From the NCBI RefSeq assembly GCF_004115215.2, contig NW_024396743.1:496001-560000 (forward strand): DNA of 64,000 nt, in the 5' to 3' direction. Below are positions 51,785 to 62,200 of the stretch, one piece after another. This DNA comes from Ornithorhynchus anatinus. Taxonomy: Eukaryota > Chordata > Mammalia > Monotremata > Ornithorhynchidae. How positions within the stretch are numbered: position 1 is the stretch's first letter; each line of letters begins with the position of its first letter. A program made the position numbers and the translations under genes. A model generated the notes under the pieces. That model had not been told where the DNA came from, ran no database searches, and worked only from the letters and a program-made list of their open reading frames with translations.

Positions 51785-52045
51785 GTGGGGAGGTGTGGGA
51801 GTGTTTGTATGTAAATCTGGAGTGAATATGTGTGTATGTTTCTGGGCATGTGTATAGGTGTGTATGGGTGTGGGGGGCCTGTGCGCCCGTGGGGAGGTGT
51901 GGGAGTGTTTGTGTGTGTAATGACTGTATGTCTGTATATGCGTACATGTGTTGACACGTGCAAAGGTGTGTGTGTACGTGTGTAAGGAGTGTTTGTAAGA
52001 GTGTGTATACCTGTGTATGCTCCTGGGTGCAAGTGTACATAATAA
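51785..52045 (+). repeat. TG-rich array upstream of OTOP3
   Basis: About 260 bases of TG-rich DNA. 'gtggggaggtgtgggagtgt' occurs at 51785 and again at 51891, a 106-base duplication. It begins exactly at the SINE's (ATT)n tail and ends about 100 bases before the OTOP3 start codon. Confidence 0.75.
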
Positions 52046-52148
52046 GCCTGTGAGTGAGTGGGAGAGGTGGTGGACGGCCCACTCTCCCCACTCCGGACTC
52101 CAGCCTTGGCTCCCCGCCCCCTCCAGGCCGCCGAGGAGTCTGGGAGCC

Positions 52149-55100
52149 ATGGCGGACAAGGACAGTGCGGGGAGCCCCGGATCCCAGGGTCCCCACGCCC
52201 CGAAGCCCGGCGCCTCCGCGGCCCTCCCGGAGAAGTCGTGGCTGCGGCGGCAGTGCTTGCTGCTGCTGCGGCGAGACCGGCAGGCTCAGAAGGCCGGCCA
52301 GCTCTTCTCGGGGCTCTTGGCCCTCAACCTGGTCTTCCTCGGCGGGGCCTTCATCTGCAGCATGATCTTCAACCACCAGGCCGTCACCCTGGGGGACGTC
52401 TGGATCCTCCTGGCCGTCCTCAAGGTCCTCTCCTTGCTCTGGCTCCTCTACTACCTGGGGGGCACCGCCCGGCGGCCCCAGGCCATCCCGCAGCGCGACC
52501 CCCACGCCGGGCCCCTCTGGGTGAGAGGTAGGTTGGGGCGGGGGCGGCGCCTTGGGTCCAGGCTGGGGGACGGGGCTGGCGAGGGGGGACGGGCTCTGGG
52601 AGGAGAGGGTGGGGTGGCCGCAGGCCCTGACGCTGGCCCCTCGCCCGTGGTCATCGCCCCCCCCTCGCCTCCCCGGGCCCAGGCTCCCTGGTCCTGTTTG
52701 GTGTCTGCAGCGCCATCCTCAACCTCTTCCGCATCGGCTACGACGTCGGCCACGTCCACTGCAAGTCCCAGGTGGAGCTCGTCTTCCCCATCCTCGAAGT
52801 CGTCTTCATCGGCGTCCAGGTGACCCCCGGTCCGCCCCCCGGGCTCTTCACTTCGCGCGCACACAGACACTCTCACACACACGGCCATGCCCCACCAAAA
52901 CACACCCACGGGCAGCAACGGGCAGACATGTACACATCCGTCATTTATTTATACTAATGTCTGATTCCCCTGTAGACTGTGAGCTCGTTGCGGGCAGGGA
53001 ACGTGCTACGAACTCTGTTGGAGTGTACTCTCCCAAGCGCTTGGTACAGCGCTCTGAACCCAGCAAGCTCCCGGTAAATAGGATTGATTGATGGATTGAG
53101 GCAGACGCACCCCGCCCACACTCCCCCGCAAACACACAGACACACGCAGCATGCTGCCGTTTCACACACCCACACATTGCCATTTCCGCGCCCCCCCACA
53201 CCCTAACCCCCACACACACAGGAACCAACACGCAGTCACACTCCGCCCATAGACAACTCCAGGCACACGTGGAGGCGGAGACCTTTCAGCAGGTCCGGGC
53301 ACACATTGCCACACCTACAAAATTGACTTCCCCCCTGTCCGAGGACAAGTGTCCGAGGGAGCTGGGAACTGGCGAGACCCGGGACAGGAAATGGGCAGAA
53401 GCGGTGGGCGGAGGGGCGAGGGCCCGAGCTCCACGGTTCAGTGCCATTTATATTTCTATTTAGCTTCGGCCTGATCGTTTCCAGACTCTGTTGCATCTCT
53501 TAGTTTCAGAGCAGTGTATCACTTGTCCCGAAACGCACATGCTCTCTCTCTCTCTCTTTCTCTCTCTCTCTGGATTTGACTTTCCCTGGCCTCTTTCAGA
53601 CCTACGTGCTCTGGGGGCACTGCAAGGACTGTGTCCAGGTCCAGACCAACTTCACCAGGTAGGGGGGTTAAAGGGACCCTCTCTTCACCACGTCAGGCAG
53701 ATCTTGTACTCTCCCTCCTCTCCTGGAGACAGGAAGCTCAAGTCTCTCTTGGAGACCTTGGGCGTCACTTTTGGAGGGTCAGATGGGACTCTGGGATCTC
53801 CTATGGGGGTGGGTGGGAAGGGAGCGAGAGAGGGCAGAACCCCCATTTGGGCCATCAGGTAGATTCCACGCCCCCTTGAGAGGACTTCAAGGTGGACCAG
53901 TCCAGGCCCTGAACGAAAAGTGGCTGGAGGGTCGGGTGTCTAAGGCCTCCGCAGGCTGGGAGGTCAGAGTCCAACCTAGGGTCAGCAGTGTGGGTCTTCC
54001 CGGGCCCAGGTGCGGCCTGATGCTGACGCTGGCCACCAACCTCCTCCTCTGGGCACTGGCGGTCACCAACGACTCCCTGCACCGCGAGATGGAGGCCGAG
54101 CTCGATGCCCTCATGGAGAAGTTCACAGGTTCGGAGCAGGCGTGTCCCCTGCCGCCCCTCCCCCAACCTCATCCCCCCATCCCCGCCACAACCTAAGAAT
54201 AACCATAATCTCGTTGGTAAGCGCTTACGAAGTGTCAAACACTGTTCTACGAGCTAGGGTGGATTCAAGTGAATCACGTTGGACAAAGTCCCTGATCCAT
54301 GGGGCTCACAGCCTTAATCTGCATTTTATAGAGGAGGCACAGAGAAGTTAAGTGACTTGCCTATGGTCACACAGCAGGCAAATGTCAGAACTGGGATTAG
54401 AAACCAGGTCCTTCTGACTCGCAGACCCGGGCTCTATCCACCAGGCCAGCGATTTATGTCCTGAAGTTCCATTCTCAGGCCCTTATGTGCGTAGGCTTAT
54501 TTACTTGTACATTGAATTATGTATTTATTCATTTAGCTATTTCCTCTTACCGCTACCTGTTCTGCCCTTGTTCTTTCCCCCGCCCCCACTGCTTGAAAAT
54601 AATAATATCCGCGGTACTTGTTAAGCGCTTACTGTGCACCAAGCACTGTAGTAGGCGCTGGGATATATACAGTAATAAGGAAAAGAAGACAGTCAGGTCG
54701 AACACGGCCCTCGGCCCACCCGGGGCTCACAGTTGCAGAAATAATAAGTAAATAGTCTGTGCCTGCCTGTTTCCCCGCTAAAACCGTCAGCCTCCAGAGG
54801 GTAGAGATAGCTTCTGTCTCATTAGCCTAAATGCTCAGAATGGGGCTCTGCAGACGAGTAATAATAATAATAATAATGTTGGTATTTGTTAAGCGCTTAC
54901 TATGTGCAGAGCACTGTTCTAAGCGCTGGGGTAGACACAGGGGAATGAGGTTGTCCCACGTGGGGCTCACAGTCTTAATCCCCAGTTTACAGATGAGGTA
55001 ACTGAGGCACAGAGAAGTTAAGTGACTTGCCCACGGTCACCCAGCTGACACGTGGCAGAGCTGGGATTCGAACCCATGACCTCTGACTCCAAAGCCCGTG

Positions 55101-56868
55101 CTCTTTCCACTGAGCCACGCTGCTTCTCAGTGTAGGCACCCGGCAAAACGTTCCGCACACAGTAGGCGCCCGGTTCGGCGCTCCGCACACCGTAGGCACC
55201 TCGGCAAAGGCTCCGCGTACAAAGTAGAAAGGAGCTCGGCCCAGCGCTCTTCATACAGTAGGCGCCGGGAAAGCGTTCTTCAGACCGCCGGCAGCTGGCA
55301 AAGCGCTCCGCGGAGGGTAGGCCCCCGGCCGGGCCCTCGACGCAGGGTAGGAGCCCGGACCGCCCTGAGCCCCCCGCCTCCCGCCCCTCCTTAGGCAACG
55401 GCACCAACACCTGCCTCTGCCCCAACGCCAAGCGTGTGCGAGTTCTTCCAAGAAGGGTACCTGATGCTGTACCCGTTCAGCACGGAGTACAGCCTCATCA
55501 CCTGCCGCGGCGCTCTAACGTCATGTGGAAGAACGTGGGGCGCAGGCCCCGCACCTGCCCCGGCCCCCGCCCGCCCGCCTTCCGCCTCCACGGGGCCATC
55601 TTCGGCCCGCTGCTGGGCCTCCTGGCCCTGCTGGCCGGCGTCTGCGTCTTCGTCACCTTCCAGATCGAGGCCAGCGGGCCGCCCATCGCGGGCCAGTACT
55701 TCACCCTCTACTACGCCTACTACGTGAGCGTCCTGCCGGCCATGGCCCTGGCCGCCTTGCTGGGCACCGCCATCCACGGGCTGGAGGAACGCGAGCTGGA
55801 CACCGTCAAGAACCCCACGCGCAGCCTGGACGTCGTCCTGCTGATGGGCGCCGCCCTGGGCCCCGTCGCAATCTCTACTCTCCATCGTGGCCCATCCGCG
55901 GCCACCCGCCCCCCGGCAGCGGTCCACGGGCTCATCCTGGCCTACTCCGTCTGCTGTCGCCCAGCACCTCACCAGAACCTCTTCATCATCGAGGGGGCTG
56001 CACCGCCGCCGCCGTCTGGGTCGGGGCCGGGGCCGCCGGCGGGGAAGGAGGAGGGCGAGAGGGAGAGGCCGGGGGGTCCGCACGCCCCCCGCCGAGACTC
56101 GGTGGCTCGAGCTGGGGCATCGAGCTGCGGCGGGCGTCTCTGGCCTACATCCACTCCTACAGCCACCTCAACTGGAAACGCCGCGCCCTCAAGGAGATCT
56201 CCCTCTTCCTCGTGCTCTGCAACGTCACGGTGAGGAGTGGGGAGGGGGCGACTGGGGGGGGGGGGAGGGGGGTGGCGGGAGCCGGGAGTCCCACCTGATC
56301 CCCTTCCTTTTACCCCTCCCCCCCGGCCGATCCTCGCCTCCCACCTCCCTTCCCGTCGCCCCGCCCCTCCTCTCCTCGATTCGTTTCATTATTAATTCAT
56401 TATGGAACTCGTTCGGCCTTCGTTACCTGCCAAGCGCTGTGTTAAGCGCTGAGGTAGATGCGGGATAATCGGTCCCTGGCCCACCTAGGACTCACGGTCT
56501 AAACAGTGAGGGAGCAGTACTGAATCCCCGTTTTGCAGATGAGGCCCCAAGAAGTCAAGTGACTTCAAGTGGAGGAGCGGGAATTAGAAGCCAGGTCCTC
56601 CGACTCCCGAGCCCGTGTTCTTATCCCGCCGGTTCCTTCCCCCCCGGCCCTCACCCTCCCCTCCCCGGACTCCCTTCACCCCCGCCTCTCCCCAGTTGTG
56701 GATAATGCCGGCGTTCGGGGCGCACCCCGAGTTTGAAAACGGGCTGGAGAAAGATTTTTACGGCTACCGGACCTGGTTCACCATCGTCAACTTCGGCTGC
56801 CCGCTCGAGCGTCTTCTACCGCATGCACTCGGTCGGGGGGGCTGGTGGAGGTCTACCTGGGGGCCTGA
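52149..56868 (+). CDS. OTOP3: OTOP3, otopetrin-3 proton channel (exons 5-6 frame-disrupted)
   Basis: Paralogue and tandem neighbour of OTOP2. Exons: 52149-52527, 52683-52819, 53600-53658, 54010-54128, 55395-56229, 56696-56868; exons 2 and 3 have the same lengths as in OTOP2 (137 and 59). The start reads MADKDSAGSPGSQG. Hallmarks: RRDRQAQKAGQLFSGLLALN, GGAFICSMIFNHQAVTLGDV, QRDPHAGPLWVRG, YVLWGHCKDCVQVQTNFTR, CGLMLTLATNLLLWALAVTN, LYPFSTEYSLIT, FRLHGAIFGPLLGLL, ERELDTVKNPTRSLDVVLLM, SLAYIHSYSHLNWKRRALKE and LWIMPAFGAHPEFENGLEKD. Exons 1-4 are clean. In exons 5 and 6 the family sequence moves between all three frames: at least six single-base-type changes, including about 55430, 55515, 55995, 56115, 56805 and the G7 run at 56834-56840. 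Splice sites stay intact and residues are highly conserved, so consensus error is likelier than an old pseudogene. A weak poly(A) candidate, CATAAA, is at 57366. Confidence 0.92.
52960..53098 (+). mobile_element. L2 3' terminus, OTOP3 intron 2
   Basis: 'gtagactgtgagctcgttgc', 'caagcgcttggtacagcgct', ending 'aggattgattgatggattga'. Confidence 0.8.
54197..54453 (-). mobile_element. Mon-1 CORE-SINE, OTOP3 intron 4
   Basis: 'ttggtaagcgcttacgaagt' through 'gtcacacagcaggcaaatgt'. Confidence 0.8.
54595..54745 (-). mobile_element. Mon-1 CORE-SINE, partial, OTOP3 intron 4
   Basis: 'gtacttgttaagcgcttact' and 'ggggctcacagttgcagaa'; the head half is missing. Confidence 0.7.
54859..55128 (-). mobile_element. 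Mon-1 CORE-SINE inserted in an L2 end, OTOP3 intron 4
   Basis: Near-consensus copy with (AAT)n tail and head 'gagccacgctgcttctc'. Left flank 54750-54857 is a sense L2 3' region; the L2 terminus resumes at 55129 and there becomes a tandem array. Confidence 0.88.
55129..55372 (+). repeat. Minisatellite grown from an L2 terminus, OTOP3 intron 4
   Basis: About eight units of roughly 30 bases, each with a version of 'ctccgcacacagtaggcgcc' (for example 55160, 55190, 55250). The motif equals the L2 3' terminus 'ctctgcacacagtaagcgct' with changes. It ends about 20 bases before the exon 5 acceptor at 55394. Confidence 0.7.
56388..56635 (-). mobile_element. Mon-1 CORE-SINE, OTOP3 intron 5
   Basis: 'ctgccaagcgctgtgttaag' through 'ccaagaagtcaagtgacttc'. 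Diverged. Confidence 0.75.
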
Positions 56869-58433
56869 GGTCGGGCCCGGGCCAGCGAAACGGGGAGAAG
56901 GGGGGCAGCCAGGCCGCCCGGCCCTAAGCTCCTCCCAGTCTCTCCCCCCACCCCGTTCCCCCACCCCCACCTCACCCCGGGCTCCTGCGGCGGGCAGCCG
57001 CTTCCTTCGCACTGGCCGCAGGCCCCACCCCCTCCCATTGGGTCCGCGGGCCCCCAGGCTCTGACCCCTCGTCAGTCAGCCCGGCTCGCCGACCCGACTC
57101 GTCCTCTGTCGAAGTCCGCCTGGCCAGGCGGGCAGAGTTGAGCCCCGGGACGCCGGGTCTGGGCCCGCCGCCCTCCCTTCTGGAGAGCCATCTTGGCGGC
57201 TTGGCCTGCCTGACCGAGAGTCGGACAGCGGCGGCGGGGGTGGGGGGTGGGAGGGTGGTCCCCGCCGAGCAGAGCAGGCCCCCCCTCCTCCCCAAGCTGG
57301 ACAACAGGCCTAAGGAGCTCGTTAATTAGCTGCCAGGCAGCGATCGACCCCTCTCCTCCCGCTGCCATAAACACCGTTTGTTTGGTCAATTGAATTGTGG
57401 TTTATCGAGGTCGCTCCCAGCCACGCAGCAGCTGAACTCGGAGCGGGGAGGAGGGTTGGGAGGGGAGGGACACTTGGGTGGAAGAGATGGCAGGGGCGCG
57501 GGCGGGGGAGAAGGAGGGGGAGAGAACCGGAGGGGGTGGACGAGCTCTGGACTTCTGTATGCCGGAGCCCAGGGGATCAATAGACCAACAGAGGCATTTA
57601 TTGAGCGCTTCCTGGCTGCAGAACATGGTGTTAGGTGCTTGGGAGAGTGCGGTACAACAGAGTACACTAAAGGAGGTAGACACGAGATCCCTGGGTCTCA
57701 AGAATTCAGTCTAGGAGAGAGAGTGTGTGTGTGTGTGTCCGGGGGAGGCTGCAGAGGGGTGAGGGCAGAGAGAAGAGAGGCGGGCAGCGCCCAGAGAAGG
57801 AGAGGTGGGTGGCGACCCTGGGAAAAGAAGGGAGCGGAGGGGAAGTGGATCTGGGACCCAGGCCTCGCCCATGAGGAAGAGGTCATTGGCCCCCCTGGCC
57901 GGGGGCCAGGGCAGAGGGGACGGGACGCCTCTGCCGGCGGGGCAGGGCGGAGGGACTGGGCGCAGGACCGCCGGTACCCTCCGTGCCCGGGCCAGCCAGT
58001 CCGGCCGCGCCTCGCGGAGCGGGGGAGGAACCGGCTCGGGAAGCCGGCCGGGGAACCCACAGCTTCCATCCATCTCTCCGGCGCCTGCGCTGGCCCTGGC
58101 TCCCGGCTGGGTGCGCGGGGAGCCGGCCTCGGGCCGGACCCCCGGCCACCCGCAACCCCGGGGCGTCCTCCGCCCGTCGGGAGGGGCAGGGGCAACCCAG
58201 AGGAACTGGTTGAGCTGGCCGGCAAACCGCACCCTCCGGCCAGGCCCCGGAGGACCGGCACGGGGAGGCCGAAGAGGAGGGGGCCGGTGCCCAGGGACTG
58301 GCGGGGAGGCTGAGGCCGGTGGCAACCCTCAGGGGAGCGGGGAGGACCACAACCCACCCCTCCCCACCCCCGCGACGGCCGAGGAAGGAGGCCGGGACGA
58401 GAGGCGCGGAGCCAGGAGAGGAGAGGGAGGGAC
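56869..58433. other. Spacer between convergent OTOP3 and HID1
   Basis: GC-rich unique DNA with one L2 end (57578-57715) and a short TG run (57724-57737). No coding exon recognised. Reading frames of 200-350 residues on both strands at 57.4-58.8 kb are proline/glycine/arginine-rich by-products of GC content. Confidence 0.5.
57578..57715 (-). mobile_element. L2 3' end, antisense
   Basis: 'aggcatttattgagcgcttc' and 'ggtgcttgggagagtgcggt'. Confidence 0.75.
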
Positions 58434-58439
58434 TTTATT
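58434..58439 (-). terminator. HID1 poly(A) signal AATAAA
   Basis: AATAAA on the minus strand, about 835 bases past the HID1 stop; the interval is the presumed 3' UTR. Confidence 0.65.
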
Positions 58440-59272
58440 CCGTAAAGAAGCAGATTGTACATTGCGACTCCAGCGACAGGGAGCAGAGATTGTACGAACA
58501 CAGGCGGGGAACACAGAGGGAGAGACTCGGGGGCCGGGGGCGACACCCCAGCTCCCCTCCCCCCCACCTTCCTCATTCCAGCCGTCCAGCTGAACGGTTT
58601 CTTCATGAATGAGAGGGGGCAGGCGGTCCAGGTCACACGCCGGGCAGGAGCCAAGAGGGGACGTGAGGGACCCTCGGGTCCCAAGGTCAAGGCCCAGGGG
58701 GACACCCACCCCGCCCATGATTTGCTCTCCCAGGACGCCACCCCACGCCCCACTTCCTCTGCCCCGCCCGACACGGTGCCGTTGGGCTGGGGGCGTGGGG
58801 GGAGGGAAAGTCCACGAGCCCGGGCTCCTCGGTCCTTTTCTCCCGAATCACGTGGCTCCCGGTAGCCCGCGGGGAAGAGCGTCGTGGACCGGACAGGGCG
58901 GCCGAGGCCCTGAAATGGCCTGGAGGTGGGCTGGGGGCGGGAGGGCGGGGGCTGCAGATCCTGGGGGACCTAGGATAGAGAAGGGCCTAGGGGGGGGGAG
59001 GGGGACGTGGAGGCCCTTTCCCTCCCCTCGCCCCGCTCTCCACGGCTGATTCTCTCCCTGCGGCTGTCCCGCGTGGGGCTGGGGGCGGGGGGCAACACAG
59101 AGAACACAGGCAGCCCGGGGCGAAGCGCCTCGGCCACCCAGAGCTGGACGGGGTTATTAAAGCTCAAAACGGCAGGTGGAAACGGGTGGGGGGCCGGAGG
59201 CCGGGGTCGGGGGTCGGGGGGTCAGGGGGCAGGACCCCTTCCTCGCCTCCAGCTCTCTGCGCCGCTCCAGCC

Positions 59273-62200
59273 TCAGACCCGCTGGATCTCAAACAGCTTC
59301 ACGTCCGTGTCATACCAGACCGGGGGGTCCACGTTTCTGGGGAAGAGAGGTGGCGGATTCTGGGAACCCTGGGGTCCTGATCTGCCCCTCTGAGTCTCCG
59401 TTTTCCCCACTCCTCCTCCACCCTGCCCGGGATCCGGAGCAGCAGCCGCCCCATCCCCTCCCCATGCCAGGGACGGAGGCGAGTCTAGAGAGGAGCTGGG
59501 AGCCCCCCGATCTGCCCTGCCAGAGGATTCTGGCTCAGGGCTTTTCTGGGCCGAGCCAGGTCAGAATGGGTCGAGTCACTGGTGGGGAACCGGTGGTGCC
59601 AGGGGCCAGGTGGTGAAGGGGTGGGTGCCAGCGGGCACCGGGCTGGGCTACCGCGACCGTCCGCAGAGCTGCCGGCTTTACCTCAGGTAGATGACGCCCC
59701 ACATGTAGGTTCGGAACCACATGGCGGTGCCCGCGTTAGCCTGGTATTTTCGGATGAGGATGGGGTGGGGCACGGGCAACAGCCCCACCAGCGTGCCATG
59801 CTGCAAGAACTTGAGGATTTCCGACTCGTCCGTCAGGCCCCTGCCAGGGGATCGGGGGCGAGGGCAGGCCGGAAGGGAGAGGGGCAAAGGGGGCCACAGG
59901 GGTCCTTGGGGCTCAGAGTCGCTCTGGGTCCCAGTCAACCCCCACAGTCCAGCACAGAGGGACGGTCGGACCCACAGGCTGCCCAGGGGCACTCGGCCCC
60001 TTCCCAACCTCGCCCCAATTCTTAGCGGGGAGCGGCGGGGGGAAGATTCCCACATCCTCTTTCGCCCCCTCTCCCCGCTTTGGACAGAAGCACCAGCCTG
60101 GCACTTTTTAGTGCCCACCGCCGTGCCCTTCGCCCGCCTCTGCGGTCCCTCGACTCCCTGCCCCCCACCCCGTGGCCCTTCTCACTTGTCGATGCAGATT
60201 TTCTCCACTTGAGGTACCAGCACCTGCAGTAGCCGCATGATGGTCTGCAGCGGCAGCTTGGACTTCCAGGACAGGACCTGGCGGGTGGACCCAGGCGTCA
60301 GGGCCTGGGGCCGGCCCAGGGCAGAGACCCCTCGGGGCGCCCTCCCCCCCGGATGCCACCCACAGGCTCCCCCACCCCGCTCCCTGCCGGTACCCCTCAC
60401 CCAGTCTGGCGTCGGATTCCACTGCCCAGTGACCGAAGTGTTGGAGGGCCGCCGCTGCTCCCGCCAGCCCGACCCTGGCTCCTGAGGTAAGAGGAGTGGG
60501 GGGAATTGAGGCTGAGGAGACGGTGCGGGGAGGCTGAAGCAGAGAGCAGGGGGGTCGGGGGGATTGGGAGGGTCCCAGCTCTCCCACCGAGAGTCATGTG
60601 GAGAGGCCAACGGTGTACCTCATGCCCCCTTGCCCCAACTTCCCAGTGCCCCCAGGCTTGGCAGTGACCCTCTCCCCACTCAGAGCAAGGCCAAGGCTCA
60701 GGGTCCCGTTCCCCCGAAGCCTGGGGGGTGGTCCTGGGGAGCCCAGAGGAGCCTAGCGGGGTGGGGCGGGGGCCAGAGGAGGCCTGGGGCCCCCTCGGCC
60801 ACCAGCAGCCTCTCCCTGAGGCCCACTTTCCCCACGGCAAGCCAGGCCCCGGCACCTGCTCGACAGCCTTTGTTCCCCAGCTCCGGGGCCTCGGGCTCCA
60901 CCCGCAGACAGCTTTAGGGTGGCAGGAATGGGGAACGGGCAGGTGAAGGCCACGGCCAGGACAGGCCGCTGATAAGGGAGATGGATGAGGGAGAGAGGAA
61001 GCGCACTGGATCCCAGCGGCCACCCAAGGGAGGAAGAGATGGAAGGGCCTCTCACGCCAAGCTCCCCAGAGACCTCGGGGCCCCCGACCCGATCCCAGGG
61101 TCCCCCAGGAGGCGGGATGATCTCCCATCCTGGCTCAGTAAGGATGCCCTTTCCCCAGGCACGGGTGGCCCAGAGAGATAATAATAATTCCGGTATTTAA
61201 GTCCTTACTATGTGCCAGGCACTGTACTAAGTGCTGGGGTGGATACAAGCAAATTGGGTTAGACAGTCCCTATCCCATGAAACCCACTCCCCCCCCCCGA
61301 GCCCCGACTTTACCCCGTTCCAGGGGTGGCCCGCGGGGGCGGCCTCGGCCGCGCCCTGCAGAGATTCCGGCTCCAGGGACCTCATGGTTCCGTCTTCGGA
61401 CACCTGGGACTTCTCGGTCAGCTTGTCGATGCCTGGGGGCCGCAGGGGCGGGAGATGGGCTGGGCCCGGGGTTTGGGAGGGGCGGGGTGGGCCGAGCCGC
61501 CTTCTCTCCCACCCGAGCCCCAAGACCCCGCCGCGCCCCCCCCCCGGCCCCCAGCCCTAGTCCCAACGGGCGGAAGATGCCTGAGGCGCCCACCCGCCCG
61601 CCTCCCGGGGTCGCGGCCAGACCTGGGGTGGCTACCAGGCTGGTCTTGAGGGTTCCCGGCTCGGCGGGGGCGGCCGGCCGCGAGCCTTCCATGGAGGCGC
61701 CCTCCTGTGAGTTGGTGCGGGCCAGCGGGTCGGGCGGCCGGCGCCGCCGCTGCAGGGCCTTGTGGATGGCGGGCGCGTCCGTGGGCAGGTTCACCAGCTG
61801 GTGAAAGACGCTCCGCTTGCGGATGATGGCGTACACCAGGTTCGAATTGCCTGGGCGGGGAGGGGGCAAGACGAGGCTGAGGGGCACCGGAGGGAGAGCT
61901 GAGGAAGCGGTAATACAATCCCTACTCTCAACCCGGAGGAGACTTCCTGATGGTGGAGGGACATGAAGAAGAAGAAGAAGAAAAACAACACTAATTCTGG
62001 TATTTGTTAAGTGCTTACTATGTGCCAGTCACTGTACTAAGTGCTGGGGTGGATACAAGCAAATCGGGTTGGACACAGTCCCTGTCCCCCATGGGGCTCA
62101 AAGTCTTAATTCCCATTTTTAAATTATTATTATTAATAATATTTGTTGAGTACTTACTATGTGCCAGGCAGTGTTCTAAGCGCTGGGGTGGATACAAGCA

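Larger units (their letters stand above)
48722..52126. other. Spacer between OTOP2 and OTOP3
   Basis: CpG-rich unique DNA at 49.0-50.65 kb, then Mon-1 (50804-51064), a GA-rich tract (51065-51185), L2 (51192-51440), Mon-1 (51515-51784) and a TG-rich array (51785-52045). No recognised coding exon apart from the candidate at 49354-49595. Confidence 0.55.

Noticed and set aside
52149-56868. OTOP3 as a processed or ancient pseudogene
   Set aside because: All introns and splice sites are retained, exons 1-4 are open, and protein conservation is high. Consensus error or very recent loss fits better.
57698-58774. A 358-residue minus-strand frame upstream of the HID1 poly(A) signal
   Set aside because: Low-complexity proline/arginine-rich text crossing the HID1 3' UTR end. 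No homology recognised and no splice partners.
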